This document shows, one piece after another, positions 38,873 through 50,330 of a stretch of 64,000 nucleotides of DNA. The stretch comes from Mycolicibacterium sp. P1-5 (GTDB lineage Bacteria > Actinomycetota > Actinomycetes > Mycobacteriales > Mycobacteriaceae): positions 248,001-312,000 of the forward strand of contig NZ_NPKT01000002.1 in the NCBI RefSeq assembly GCF_008329565.1, given 5' to 3'. The notes beneath the pieces are model-generated. The model saw only the letters and a list, made by a program, of their open reading frames with translations, was not told the origin of the DNA and did no database searches. A program made the position numbers and the translations under genes. The number at the start of each line of letters is the position of its first letter. The stretch's first letter is position 1.

Positions 38873-39241
38873 ATGGCAACGATTTACGAGCAGATCGGCG
38901 GCGCGGAAGCACTGGAGTCGGTCGTTGAGGAATTCTACGGCCGAGTCCTGAAAGACCCCGAGCTGGCCGACTTCTTCACCGGAACGAACATGTCGCGGCT
39001 GAAGGGTAAGCAGGTCGAGTTCTTTGCCGCCGCGCTCGGTGGACCAGAACCCTATACCGGTGCAGCGATGAGACAGGTCCATCAAGGACGTGGAATCACC
39101 CTGCACCACTTCGATTTGGTGGCCGGCCACCTGGCCGACAGCCTCACCGCCGCGGGAGTGCCGGCGGACGTCGTCGAGCAGATCATCGGAGCCGTCGCGC
39201 CCTTAGCGGACGGCATTGCCACCGCGAACGCCACTGTGTAA
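38873..39241 (+). CDS. glbN: Truncated haemoglobin, group I (trHbN)
   Basis: Haem protein of 122 residues that converts nitric oxide plus oxygen to nitrate in M. tuberculosis. Family residues are present: Tyr22 (B10) in EEFYGRV, Gln47 (E11) in [11 protein letters not shown], and the haem ligand His70 (F8) in QVHQGRG. The polar pre-A extension found at the N-terminus of the M. tuberculosis protein is missing; this one begins [10 protein letters not shown]. Loss of pre-A lowers NO dioxygenase speed in studied forms. Converges on fadE with a repeat-like element between. Confidence 0.92.
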   Translation: MATIYEQIGGAEALESVVEEFYGRVLKDPELADFFTGTNMSRLKGKQVEFFAAALGGPEPYTGAAMRQVHQGRGITLHHFDLVAGHLADSLTAAGVPADVVEQIIGAVAPLADGIATANATV

Positions 39242-39244
39242 GTG

Positions 39245-39341
39245 TCGATTGTGCGTCAGCGGCTTCGAGCGTGCGTGCAGGGCGAAATGTCACGGCTTTT
39301 GGCGCCCTCAGTGCACAATCGAAGCCTTGAGTGCACGCTCG
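39245..39341. repeat. Composite inverted-repeat element between converging genes
   Basis: Two 9-10 bp inverted pairs are interleaved: TCGATTGTGC (39245) with GCACAATCGA (39313), and CGAGCGTGC (39266) with GCACGCTCG (39333). A third pair, AGGGCG/CGCCCT, lies inside (39279-39308). The layout resembles short dispersed intergenic repeats that I recall from mycobacterial genomes; it may also act as a two-way terminator for glbN and fadE. Confidence 0.55.
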
Positions 39342-39345
39342 CGGT

Positions 39346-40539
39346 TCAGCGGAACGCTGCCTGACCCGTCAGTGCCTTACCGATCGACAGCAGGTGCATC
39401 TCAGAGGTGCCCTCGTAGGTGAGCACCGACTCGAGATTGTTCGCATGTCGCAGCGGTGAATATTCCAGCGTGATCCCGCTGCCGCCCAACAGGGTTCGGC
39501 ATTCTCGGGCAATCGCCAATGCCTCGCGGACGTTGTTGAGCTTGCCCAGGCTGATCTGCTCGGGGCGCGCACCCTCGGCGTCCTTCATCCTGCCGAGGTG
39601 AAGCGCCAGCAGCATGCCCTTGCCCAGCTCAAGGGTCATGTTGGCCAACTTCTCTTGGGACAGCTGGAAACTCGACAGCGGACGGTCGAATACCTCGCGC
39701 TCGCGCGAGTAGGCGATCGCCGTCTCCAAGCTGTCGCGTGCCGCGCCTAATGCGCCGAACACGATGCCGAACCGTGCCTCGTTGAGGCACGACAGCGGCG
39801 CACCAAGGCTGGTGGCTTCCGGCAACTGCGCCGACGCAGGCAATCGCACACCCTCCAGCACCAGTTCGGAGGTCACCGACGCCCGCAGTGAGAGCTTCTT
39901 GTGGATGGCGTTGGCCGTGAATCCCGGAGTGTCGGTCGGCACCAGGAAGCCGCGAATTCCGTCGTCGGTCTGGGCCCAGACCGTAGCCACGTCGGCGAGA
40001 TTGCCGTTGGTGATCCACATCTTGGTGCCGTCGAGCACCCAGTCACTTCCGTCGCGCCGTGCGCGGGTACGCATCCCGGCCGGGTTGGAGCCGAAGTCGG
40101 GCTCGGTCAGCCCGAAACAACCGATCGCCTCGCCGGTGGCCAGCCTGGGCAGCCATTCGTTCTTCTGCTCGTCGGAGCCGTAGCGGTAGATGGAGAACAT
40201 CGACAGCGAGCCCTGCACCGAGACGAAGCTGCGGAAGCCGCTGTCACCTGCCTCGAGTTCCATGCAGGCCAGGCCGTAGCTCACCGCATTGGTGCCGGCG
40301 CAGCCGTAACCATGCAAATGCATGCCCATCAAGCCCAGTTCACCGAATTCCTTGGCGAGTTCCTTTGGCAGGGTGGCCGATTCGAACCAGTCCTCGATGT
40401 TCGGCCGCAGCCGAGTGTCGACGAACTTGCGAACTGTGGCCGCGATGTCGCGTTCGTCGGAGTCGAGCAGACGGTCCGTGCCGAACAGCTCCAGAGGTGT
40501 GTAAACGTCCTTCTTGGCTGGCGCGGTCGTGGTGCTCAT
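39346..40539 (-). CDS. Acyl-CoA dehydrogenase, glutaryl-CoA dehydrogenase-like
   Basis: Flavin acyl-CoA dehydrogenase of 397 residues. FAD and substrate motifs CFGLTEPDFGSNPAGM and KMWITNGNLADV are present. The catalytic base is Glu376 in TYEGTSEMH, the position used by glutaryl-CoA dehydrogenases. SVQGSLSMFSI is also close to that subgroup. Likely reaction: oxidation (and perhaps decarboxylation) of glutaryl-CoA or a similar short acyl-CoA. It starts 3 bp after the semialdehyde dehydrogenase, so they form an operon, which fits lysine or glutarate breakdown. It looks like FadE7 of M. tuberculosis. Confidence 0.87.
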   Translation of the reverse strand: MSTTTAPAKKDVYTPLELFGTDRLLDSDERDIAATVRKFVDTRLRPNIEDWFESATLPKELAKEFGELGLMGMHLHGYGCAGTNAVSYGLACMELEAGDSGFRSFVSVQGSLSMFSIYRYGSDEQKNEWLPRLATGEAIGCFGLTEPDFGSNPAGMRTRARRDGSDWVLDGTKMWITNGNLADVATVWAQTDDGIRGFLVPTDTPGFTANAIHKKLSLRASVTSELVLEGVRLPASAQLPEATSLGAPLSCLNEARFGIVFGALGAARDSLETAIAYSREREVFDRPLSSFQLSQEKLANMTLELGKGMLLALHLGRMKDAEGARPEQISLGKLNNVREALAIARECRTLLGGSGITLEYSPLRHANNLESVLTYEGTSEMHLLSIGKALTGQAAFR

Positions 40540-40542
40540 GCG

Positions 40543-41886
40543 TTATCCGATCCGGATCAGTTTCTTGTTGACGAACTCGTCGATGCCGAAGCGGCCCAGC
40601 TCCCGTCCGAAACCGGAGCGCTTCACTCCGCCGAACGGTAGCTCGACCCCGTCGGCGCCGACCACGTTCACGAACACCATGCCGGCGTCGATCTTGTCGG
40701 CTACCCGCTTGGCCTGATCTTCATCCGTGGTGAACACATACGAGCCGAGCCCGAAGGGGATGTCGTTGGCCAGTTCCACCGCCTCGTCCTCGGAACTCAC
40801 CTTGAACACCATCGCCACCGGGCCGAACAGTTCTTCGCGGTACGTCGCCGAGTCGGGGGAGACGCCGGTCAGCACGCCCGGCGGGAAGTAGGCGCCGTCG
40901 CGCTTGCCCTCCGAAACCAAGTGGGCGCCGTCGGCCACCGCACGGTCGATCTGCTCGGCCAGACGCTGGGCCGCCCCCAATGACGACAGCGGCGCCAGGT
41001 TGTCGGCGGCCTCGACCACCTTCTTGGTGAACTTGTCGAGGAAGTCGTCGTAGAGGTCGGCTGAGACGATGAAGCGCTTGGCTGCGTTGCAGGCCTGACC
41101 GGTGTTCTCGAAGCGGCCCGCCATCGCGGCCTCGACGGTGGCGTTCAGGTCATCGCTGGAGAGCACGATGAACGGGTCCGAGCCGCCCAGCTCCAGCACC
41201 ACCTTCTTCAGGTTGCGGCCGGCGATCTCGGCGACCGCGGCGCCGGCCCGCTCGGACCCGGTCAGCGAGACCCCCTGCACCCGCGGGTCGGCGATGGCCT
41301 CGGCGATCTGCTCGTTGGTGGCATAGACGTTGACGTAGGCGCCGGCGGGGTACCCGGCGTCGTCGAAGATCTGCTGGATGGCCTCAGCCGACTCCGGGCA
41401 TTGCGGCGCATGCTTGAGCACGATTGTGTTGCCCAGCGTCAGGTTCGGGCCTGCGAACCGAGCGACCTGGTAGTACGGGTAGTTCCACGGCATGATGCCG
41501 AGCAAGACGCCCACCGGACCGCGCTTGATTACCGCGCTGCCGTCGCCGTCGAGCAGCTCGATCGGCTCGTCAGCGAGGAATTTCTCGGCGCTGTCGGCGT
41601 AGTACTCGTAGATCGCGGCGCTGAAGTCCACCTCACCGAGCGCCTGATCCAGCGGCTTACCCATCTCGCGGTTGATGATCTCGGCCAGCTTGTCGCGGCG
41701 CTCGGTGTGCAGTGCGGCCACCCGGCGGATCAGCGCCACCCGATCGGCCAGCGTCGAGGTCTTCGACCACTCCCGGTAGGCCTTGGCCGCCGCGGTCAGC
41801 GCCTGCTCGATCTGTTCGTCGGTCGCGGTCGGGTACTCGCGCACCACTTCACCGGATTTCGGATCGACCACCGCGTACAGACTCAT
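40543..41886 (-). CDS. gabD: Succinate/glutarate-semialdehyde dehydrogenase
   Basis: Aldehyde dehydrogenase of 447 residues. The general base Glu is in LELGGSDPFI near residue 232, and the catalytic Cys near 266 in NTGQACNAAKR. It oxidises succinate or glutarate semialdehyde with NAD(P). The shorter N-terminus and SLYAVVDPKSGEVV start match GabD-type enzymes of actinobacteria. Operon with the glutaryl-CoA-dehydrogenase-like gene; the pair would turn glutarate semialdehyde into crotonyl-CoA with a CoA ligase or transferase from elsewhere. Divergent from an XRE-cupin regulator, its probable controller. Confidence 0.88.
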   Translation of the reverse strand: MSLYAVVDPKSGEVVREYPTATDEQIEQALTAAAKAYREWSKTSTLADRVALIRRVAALHTERRDKLAEIINREMGKPLDQALGEVDFSAAIYEYYADSAEKFLADEPIELLDGDGSAVIKRGPVGVLLGIMPWNYPYYQVARFAGPNLTLGNTIVLKHAPQCPESAEAIQQIFDDAGYPAGAYVNVYATNEQIAEAIADPRVQGVSLTGSERAGAAVAEIAGRNLKKVVLELGGSDPFIVLSSDDLNATVEAAMAGRFENTGQACNAAKRFIVSADLYDDFLDKFTKKVVEAADNLAPLSSLGAAQRLAEQIDRAVADGAHLVSEGKRDGAYFPPGVLTGVSPDSATYREELFGPVAMVFKVSSEDEAVELANDIPFGLGSYVFTTDEDQAKRVADKIDAGMVFVNVVGADGVELPFGGVKRSGFGRELGRFGIDEFVNKKLIRIG

Positions 41887-41985
41887 GTCCCGTCCTCAGG
41901 GTTTAGTGGTGTAAAACTTTCCGAAGCCAACTCTAGCGCCACAGGGGCCGGGCGACCGGTCGTCTGCTGAAGGTGAGGTGTCCCG

Positions 41986-42594
41986 ATGCAGGAGGGCATC
42001 GGCGACGACATCATCGCGGGCGTCGACGGCGCGATGACGCGGCTGGGCCCGAAACTCCGCACGCTCCGGAAGGAGCGTGCACTGACGTTGGAGGCGGTCG
42101 CCTCCGCCGCCGGATTGACCAAGGGCTTCCTGAGCCTGCTGGAGCGCGGACAGACAACGATCTCGGTGCCCAATCTGCTCCGGGTGTGCGAAATCCTCAG
42201 TGTTTCAGTGGGTTCGCTGTTCGACTATCCTGATTCGCCGGTCGTCCGCGGTGGCGGCGGTGCGCCAGTCGAGATGGGCGGCAGCGGAATCCGCGAGTAT
42301 CTTCTGACGCCGGAAACCGAACGCAATCTGCAGGTGATGCGAACGGTGTTGCATCCCGGTGGCGGGACGGGTGGTGCCTACACATTGGAGTCCGAAACGG
42401 TCTTCGTTTTCGTGTTGCGCGGGTGCCTCCGCTTGACGGTCGACGGTCAGGAATCGGTCCTCAAGGCCGGTGATTGCTACACGTTCTCGGCGACGGCGGC
42501 GCATTCCTGGGACAACCCCGGACTCCAGGAGAGCGAAGTGTTGTGGTCTATCACCCCGCCGATCCCGCGGAATTCCGACCCGCATCGGCCCTGA
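41986..42594 (+). CDS. XRE-cupin transcriptional regulator
   Basis: Regulator of 202 residues: an N-terminal helix-turn-helix (LRTLRKERALTLEAVASAAG then TKGFLSLLERGQ) and a C-terminal cupin barrel with HPGGGTGG and GDCYTFSATAAHSWDN. Such regulators often control the catabolism of amines or amino acids, including putrescine and gamma-aminobutyrate, through a ligand in the cupin. Divergent from gabD across 99 bp. Confidence 0.87.
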   Translation: MQEGIGDDIIAGVDGAMTRLGPKLRTLRKERALTLEAVASAAGLTKGFLSLLERGQTTISVPNLLRVCEILSVSVGSLFDYPDSPVVRGGGGAPVEMGGSGIREYLLTPETERNLQVMRTVLHPGGGTGGAYTLESETVFVFVLRGCLRLTVDGQESVLKAGDCYTFSATAAHSWDNPGLQESEVLWSITPPIPRNSDPHRP

Positions 42595-42640
42595 TCGTGC
42601 TGTACTGACCAAACACTATGTTGCCGGGGAAGGTATTTGG

Positions 42641-42889
42641 GTGGTCAAGAAGTCAGCGGGAAAGCGTGCTGACGGCGAAGAGAAGATTGCCGTCGATCAA
42701 CGCGTCCGTGTCTATGTCGACACCGACGACGAGGTACGCGGCGTCATCGTCGAGGATTTCGGGGACCTGGCCGGACATGCCGTCGATGTCGGCGACGTGC
42801 ACATCTCGGACGCCGCGCGGCGCTGGGCGGTTCTCACCGACGCCGGAACCCTGGTCTTCGTCGACAGCCACCAGATCGCCCCGGAGTAA
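42641..42889 (+). CDS. Small conserved-looking hypothetical protein
   Basis: Protein of 82 residues, starting at GTG 42641 with GGGGAAGG 7 nt upstream. It is acidic and beta-rich in appearance (DQRVRVYVDTDDEVRGVIVE, then VFVDSHQIAPE), suggesting a small barrel. No family recognised. It lies 46 bp after the XRE-cupin gene and ends 6 bp from the converging sulfatase. Confidence 0.65.
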   Translation: MVKKSAGKRADGEEKIAVDQRVRVYVDTDDEVRGVIVEDFGDLAGHAVDVGDVHISDAARRWAVLTDAGTLVFVDSHQIAPE

Positions 42890-42895
42890 GGACCG

Positions 42896-44659
42896 CTACC
42901 CGAACAACCGCCGCCGGCGCCGGGTCGGCGGCCGTCGCGAGGCGTAGGGCCAAGGATTGTTGCGCTCCGGGACCGCGTCAGTGCGCACCTGCTTGAGTTG
43001 TGTTCGCAGTTTCGCTTTCAGCTCGTGCAACTCGGGATCCGTCCACCGATTGACTGCCTCGATTGGATCGTTGGTCAGATCGTAGAGTTCCCACTGATCG
43101 TCGAGCGGACTGGTTCGATACACCTCGCCCCCTGGGCCGTTGGCGGCGAGGTGCCGAACGCCGGGCTCGGTCCAGGTGCCGGGGTCGTCGAACGTACGCA
43201 CCAGCTTCCACAGGTGACCGTCCACCCGGGTGACGAGCCCCTCGAAGTTCGCGGCCGTGTGCGCCGGAATCCGGATACGCAGCGGGGCAGGGGGATTCAC
43301 CGTTCGCTTGAGGCGGCGGGCCAGGCCGGAGGCCCCGCTGTCACCCTCGAGCATGTTGTCGCGGGTCATGATGTAGACCGCACGGCTCTCGTCGGCCGGC
43401 GCCCCGTCGACGATCGGCATGAGATCGCGTCCCGGCAAAGGATGCACTTCGGTGAACGATCCGGAAAGAGTTGCCGCAGTGGACCTCACATCGATACCCG
43501 CGGCGGCGAGCAGGGTCGGCAGCAGATCGACGTGTGACGTCGGCGCCGTCACGAACCGCGCCTGTGTCGCGCCCTCGCCGACCCGCGCGATCACGAACGG
43601 CACCCGGGTCGCTTCGTCATAGAGGTTGAACCACTTCTGATGCAGACCGCCGTGGGCGCCGAGGAGATCGCCGTGGTCGGCGGTGCGCACCAGCACTGCG
43701 TGATCGGACCCGCCCTCGGTCACCGCCCGGCGCACCCGATCGATGGGCGTGTCCACCTCGGCGTGCAATCGGTAGTAGAGGTCGCGGTACCGCTGCGCGC
43801 CGCGGTCGTAGACACGCTGGATGGCGGCCGCGGGACCGTAGCCGGAGTAGTAGGACTCCCGGAAGGCGATCTGTGCGGCGGGCTTGGTGCGCAGGTCTTC
43901 GTCTGCGGTGGGTGCTGCGGGAACCAGGGGCGGATCGAGCGGCGACGGTTCTAGCGGGCTTCGCCTCGCCCAGGTGGGGAACAGCACGATGTCGTGCGGG
44001 TTGACGAAGCTCGCGACGAGCAGGAACGGCCGCAGTGCCGCGGCATCACCGGCGCGCCTGCGGGAGTACCGATCCTGCAACCAGTTCACCACCCGGTCGG
44101 CGATCAGCGGGTCGCGCCGAATGCCGCTGTTCGCCAATCCCGCACCGTGTGGTTCGGGCCCGACCCAGCCGGAGAACCCGAACGGTGCGAACGGGTCAGC
44201 GTCGAGATATCGCCGCACCGCGTCCGGGTCGACGACGCCGTCGTCGTCGTTGGTCGCCAGCACCCCACCCGTCTCGGGATCGGTCAGATCGGCGTGCGAG
44301 ATGTGCCACTTGCCGTCGTAATGGGTGTCGTAACCCGCTGCGCGAAACCAGTTGCCCAGGGTGGGCACTTCGCCCCGACGCAGCCACCGCATTCGCGAAT
44401 CGTCGAATGCCTTTCCTATGCCGTCGGTCTGGGTGACGCCGTGCAGGTCTGGGTACTGCCCGGTGAAGATCGTCGGGCGGCTCGGCACGCAGGCCAACGA
44501 GCCGGTGTAATGGTGCCCGAAGCTGACGCCATGCTCGTCGAACCACCGCCGCCCGCTCAAGACCCGCTGTCGCCAGTCGAGAACGTCCGCCGATTCGTAG
44601 GGTGGAGTCGCACGCTCCTCGTCGGTCATCACGATGACGATGTCGGGATGATCAATCAT
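42896..44659 (-). CDS. Type I sulfatase
   Basis: Sulfatase of 587 residues from the alkaline-phosphatase superfamily. The N-terminal metal site is IVIVMTDEERAT, and the signature CVPSR (Cys57) followed by PTIFTGQYP marks the residue that is converted to formylglycine. Further metal-site residues are in VRTADHGDLLGAHGG. It hydrolyses an organic sulfate ester; the substrate is unknown. No signal peptide is seen, so it is probably cytoplasmic. ATG at 44659 overlaps the SRPBCC gene by 8 bp. Needs a formylglycine-generating enzyme, which is not in this window. Confidence 0.9.
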   Translation of the reverse strand: MIDHPDIVIVMTDEERATPPYESADVLDWRQRVLSGRRWFDEHGVSFGHHYTGSLACVPSRPTIFTGQYPDLHGVTQTDGIGKAFDDSRMRWLRRGEVPTLGNWFRAAGYDTHYDGKWHISHADLTDPETGGVLATNDDDGVVDPDAVRRYLDADPFAPFGFSGWVGPEPHGAGLANSGIRRDPLIADRVVNWLQDRYSRRRAGDAAALRPFLLVASFVNPHDIVLFPTWARRSPLEPSPLDPPLVPAAPTADEDLRTKPAAQIAFRESYYSGYGPAAAIQRVYDRGAQRYRDLYYRLHAEVDTPIDRVRRAVTEGGSDHAVLVRTADHGDLLGAHGGLHQKWFNLYDEATRVPFVIARVGEGATQARFVTAPTSHVDLLPTLLAAAGIDVRSTAATLSGSFTEVHPLPGRDLMPIVDGAPADESRAVYIMTRDNMLEGDSGASGLARRLKRTVNPPAPLRIRIPAHTAANFEGLVTRVDGHLWKLVRTFDDPGTWTEPGVRHLAANGPGGEVYRTSPLDDQWELYDLTNDPIEAVNRWTDPELHELKAKLRTQLKQVRTDAVPERNNPWPYASRRPPTRRRRRLFG

Positions 44660-45122
44660 GCTGGGCCTCCAGTTGTTTCGCCAGGCAAGCGAGTAGCAGA
44701 TCAAGCCGTTTGACGGTCACCCGGCCGAACAGGCGTTCGGCGAGCCGTTGTACCGGATTGGTCCCGATGGTCACCGCGTTCGTCAGGGTGACCTCGGTGA
44801 GACCACGGGCGATCGGCCGTAGCGTCCAGCGGCTGTGGAGATGACGAACCAGCGGGGGGAGGCCCTCGATGTCGTAGTCGAGCGTGTGTGGTGGGTCGAA
44901 GTCGGTGATCCGTTCGACCAACGTCGATCGCCCGAGCTGAACTCGACGCGAGGTACCGACAAGGCTGCCGGCGGCACCGTGTTGCAGTAGGCAGGAGTGG
45001 TCGACGAAGCCGGCCCAGGAGCTGACCGCGCCGAAGTCGGCCAGCACGTCCCAGATCATCTGCGGGTCGGCGGCGACTGCTCGGGTGCGGTGTATCTCGG
45101 TTACCGGATCATTGAACCGCAC
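44652..45122 (-). CDS. SRPBCC/polyketide-cyclase-like lipid-binding protein
   Basis: Protein of about 156 residues with the START/SRPBCC fold: [21 protein letters not shown] at the N-terminus, then a beta-rich region and a C-terminal helix. These proteins bind hydrophobic ligands or act as cyclases. The GTG at 45122 is the likely start because the fold begins there; the longer reading would overlap the mbtK promoter area. Coupled to the sulfatase by an 8-bp overlap. Function unknown. Confidence 0.75.
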   Translation of the reverse strand: MRFNDPVTEIHRTRAVAADPQMIWDVLADFGAVSSWAGFVDHSCLLQHGAAGSLVGTSRRVQLGRSTLVERITDFDPPHTLDYDIEGLPPLVRHLHSRWTLRPIARGLTEVTLTNAVTIGTNPVQRLAERLFGRVTVKRLDLLLACLAKQLEAQHD

Positions 45123-45189
45123 TCGGTCCTGCAATGTAGGGAATGTGGAGCCCACCGTGAACGTGCGCCGATGGGCTACGCTGCGCGCG

Positions 45190-45774
45190 ATGACCGAGGT
45201 TGTTCTTGCCCGCGCGCTCACCAACCTGCCCGACGAAGTGTCGCGAGTTCCGGCCCCAATCGTGCCGACGGTCGATCCGCCATTTGCGTTACGGGTCGCT
45301 ACGGCCCTCGATGCCGTGATGATCTCCGAGTGGATGAGCCGTCCCCATCTGGCGCAGGCATGGGAATACGACTGGCCGGTCGAGCGCTGGCGGGGGCACC
45401 TGCAGGCGCAGCTGGCCGGCTCGTATTCAAGGCCGCTGATCGCGAGCCTCGATGGTGTTGCCGACGGCTATCTCGAGTTGTACAGGGCAGCAAAGGATTC
45501 CATTGCGACCTGTTATGACGCCGATCCGTACGATCTCGGATTGCACGCCGCGATCGCCAGTACGAAACTTCTCAACCGCGGCGTGGGCCTGGGCCTACTC
45601 CCGCAGATCATCGCCAAGCTGTTCGCAGCCGAACCGCGATGCTTGCGCGTGATGTTCGATCCCGACCACCGCAACGCTGCCGCCCGGCGAGTGTGCGAGG
45701 CCGCAGGATGCGAATTTCTCGGCGAGTTCGACATGCCGAACCGGCGGATGGCGCTCTACGCGTTCGAGGCCTGA
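45190..45774 (+). CDS. mbtK: Lysine N6-acyltransferase for siderophore (MbtK type)
   Basis: GNAT acyltransferase of 194 residues. [30 protein letters not shown] and [14 protein letters not shown] follow M. tuberculosis MbtK (Rv1347c), which puts the acyl chain on the N6 of hydroxylysine in mycobactin. The catalytic-type His and Asp are in LGLHAA and FDPDHR. ATG at 45190 begins the protein; upstream codons belong to the divergent promoter region. In M. tuberculosis this gene is in a separate locus (mbt-2), while here it is at the edge of the main cluster. The two IdeR boxes lie after it and do not point to it. Confidence 0.9.
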   Translation: MTEVVLARALTNLPDEVSRVPAPIVPTVDPPFALRVATALDAVMISEWMSRPHLAQAWEYDWPVERWRGHLQAQLAGSYSRPLIASLDGVADGYLELYRAAKDSIATCYDADPYDLGLHAAIASTKLLNRGVGLGLLPQIIAKLFAAEPRCLRVMFDPDHRNAAARRVCEAAGCEFLGEFDMPNRRMALYAFEA

Positions 45775-45825
45775 TCACCGGCTGATCCGCTTCGGCGTCG
45801 CTGCGAGCGGGCCGGCCCAGCCAAC

Positions 45826-45844
45826 TAAGGTTAGGCGTACCTAT
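45826..45844. promoter_or_regulatory. IdeR iron box 1
   Basis: TAAGGTTAGGCGTACCTAT agrees with TWAGGTWAGSCTWACCTWA at 17 of 19 positions. Iron-loaded IdeR would repress the next gene. Confidence 0.8.
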
Positions 45845-45850
45845 TGATAC

Positions 45851-45869
45851 TTAGGTAAGACTTAGCTAA
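45851..45869. promoter_or_regulatory. IdeR iron box 2
   Basis: TTAGGTAAGACTTAGCTAA agrees with the consensus at 17 of 19 positions. Its centre is 25 bp from box 1 and it lies 48 bp before the start of the GjpA-like gene. Confidence 0.8.
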
Positions 45870-45917
45870 TCTCCGTCCGCGATATGAACTCGTCAATGAT
45901 CTGCAGAAGGAGATTTC

Positions 45918-47240
45918 GTGCACGCCGCTGTCAACATTTCGGGGGCTGATGTCGTTGCCAGCCCGGCTATCTCGGCGCGCCGCGCCGGCAGACTCACGGT
46001 CGCAGGCGCGGCGATGATCACCGCCGGCGCTCTGATCGCCGGGCCGGCCACCCAGTCGCTTCCGACCGAAATCCAGCGGCGGGCGGTCCGGGCGGTCGAG
46101 CTGACCGGCCTGTCGGTCACCGCCTCGCCGTTGACCATCTACCCGCAGATCGTGACGAATACGGTCACGAACATCGCGGCCCTGACCCAGGCCATCGCCG
46201 CCGATCCGCTGCCCGCTCTGGCTCAGGTGGCGCGTAACCAGCTCGGCTACGCCACCGAGATCGGTGGCGCCATCGCCGGAATCCCGGCCGGGTGGGACAC
46301 CTACCTGGCGGGCCGCGGGGGGACGTTCCTGGCGAATCTCAAGACCGCCATCGACCAGGGCGACAACTCCGAAATCGTGAACCAGTTGAGCAGCTTCGTG
46401 CTGTACGGCGCGCTGGCCACAATCACTCCGATCTACAACGCCCTGCTGACCTATACCCCCCGTGGCAGCACGGTGCCGAATCCGGGTATCCCGCAACAGA
46501 TCGCGCAAAATTTCGCGAATGCCGTAGGCGCGATCTTCAGTAGCACCACCCTGGTCAATGGCATTTTCCAGCCGGTCTACGGAGCGGCACTGAGTGTGTT
46601 GGCCACCGCCGGAGACATCGTCGGCGGTCTGATCCAGTCGGTCTCCACCGGCGACGCCGTGGGTGCGATCAACACTGTGGTCAACACGCCCGGGCTGTTC
46701 GTCAACGCCGTACTGAACGGCTGGAACAACCCGAAGTCCGCGGCGCCGTTCCCGGCTCTACTGACCTTCATTCCGGTGGCACCCCCGACGGACCCGGCCA
46801 CCGGTGTGACCGTGACCGGTCCGTCGATCGGCCTGCTGGGCAGGCTGCTGGTCACGATCCCGCAGGCGATCGCGAAGGCCATCAGTCCGCCCGTGACTGC
46901 ACCGGCCAACAGCACCCCAGTTGCGACTGCCATTCCCACGGCGGCGGAGTCGGCACAGACGAAGGCGGCGTTGGCCGGCACGCCCGAGGTGGCGGAGGGA
47001 TCAACCACGAGTGTGGCCACCGATACCGACGAAAGTCGTTCGGCGGGCGCACCTTCGGTCCCCACCGTGACCAGCGGCAAGACTGCGAAGAAGCCGACCG
47101 CCAACGCTACGACGAAAGCGAGCGGAGGCACCCCATCGGCGGGCACCGCCACTGACGGTAAGAAGACGACCGCAGGCAGTGCACGGAGCGCGCGCGGTAA
47201 GACGTCGAGTTCGACGTCGGGTTCGTCGGACGCCAAGTAA
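45918..47240 (+). CDS. Iron-regulated GjpA-like envelope protein
   Basis: Exported-looking protein of 440 residues. A hydrophobic N-terminal stretch (LTVAGAAMITAGALIAG, about 26-42) probably acts as a signal. A long helical-repeat body follows, with QVARNQLGYATEIGGAIAG, NAVGAIFSSTTLVNGIF and NTPGLFVNAVLNGW. The tail (about 330-440) is Ser/Thr/Lys/Pro-rich and disordered. The body resembles mycobacterial proteins annotated as outer-membrane porin GjpA, named from Gordonia. AAGGAGAT lies just before the GTG. Two IdeR boxes upstream and mbtI downstream tie it to iron uptake; a role in siderophore passage across the mycomembrane is my inference. Confidence 0.75.
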   Translation: MHAAVNISGADVVASPAISARRAGRLTVAGAAMITAGALIAGPATQSLPTEIQRRAVRAVELTGLSVTASPLTIYPQIVTNTVTNIAALTQAIAADPLPALAQVARNQLGYATEIGGAIAGIPAGWDTYLAGRGGTFLANLKTAIDQGDNSEIVNQLSSFVLYGALATITPIYNALLTYTPRGSTVPNPGIPQQIAQNFANAVGAIFSSTTLVNGIFQPVYGAALSVLATAGDIVGGLIQSVSTGDAVGAINTVVNTPGLFVNAVLNGWNNPKSAAPFPALLTFIPVAPPTDPATGVTVTGPSIGLLGRLLVTIPQAIAKAISPPVTAPANSTPVATAIPTAAESAQTKAALAGTPEVAEGSTTSVATDTDESRSAGAPSVPTVTSGKTAKKPTANATTKASGGTPSAGTATDGKKTTAGSARSARGKTSSSTSGSSDAK

Positions 47241-47246
47241 CGGTAA

Positions 47247-50239
<2,993 letters not shown>

Positions 50240-50276
50240 TGCGCTCCCTGACGTAGGCGTGTCCGCGTGAGAAAGC

Positions 50277-50295
50277 ATAGGGTAGCCTTCCCAAA
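50277..50295. promoter_or_regulatory. IdeR iron box 3 (mbtA/mbtB)
   Basis: ATAGGGTAGCCTTCCCAAA, 15 of 19 matches, between divergent mbtA and mbtB. Confidence 0.65.
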
Positions 50296-50296
50296 G

Positions 50297-50315
50297 TTAG
50301 GTGAGGCTGTTCTGA
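50297..50315. promoter_or_regulatory. IdeR iron box 4 (mbtA/mbtB)
   Basis: TTAGGTGAGGCTGTTCTGA, 14 of 19 matches, next to box 3 (centres 20 bp apart) and 16 bp before the mbtB start. Confidence 0.6.
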
Positions 50316-50330
50316 ATTAGGGAGGCGACA

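Noticed and set aside
45190..45774. Ribosomal-protein or antibiotic acetyltransferase
   Set aside because: The GNAT sequence follows MbtK through [18 protein letters not shown] and MFDPDHRN, and the place beside mbt genes agrees.
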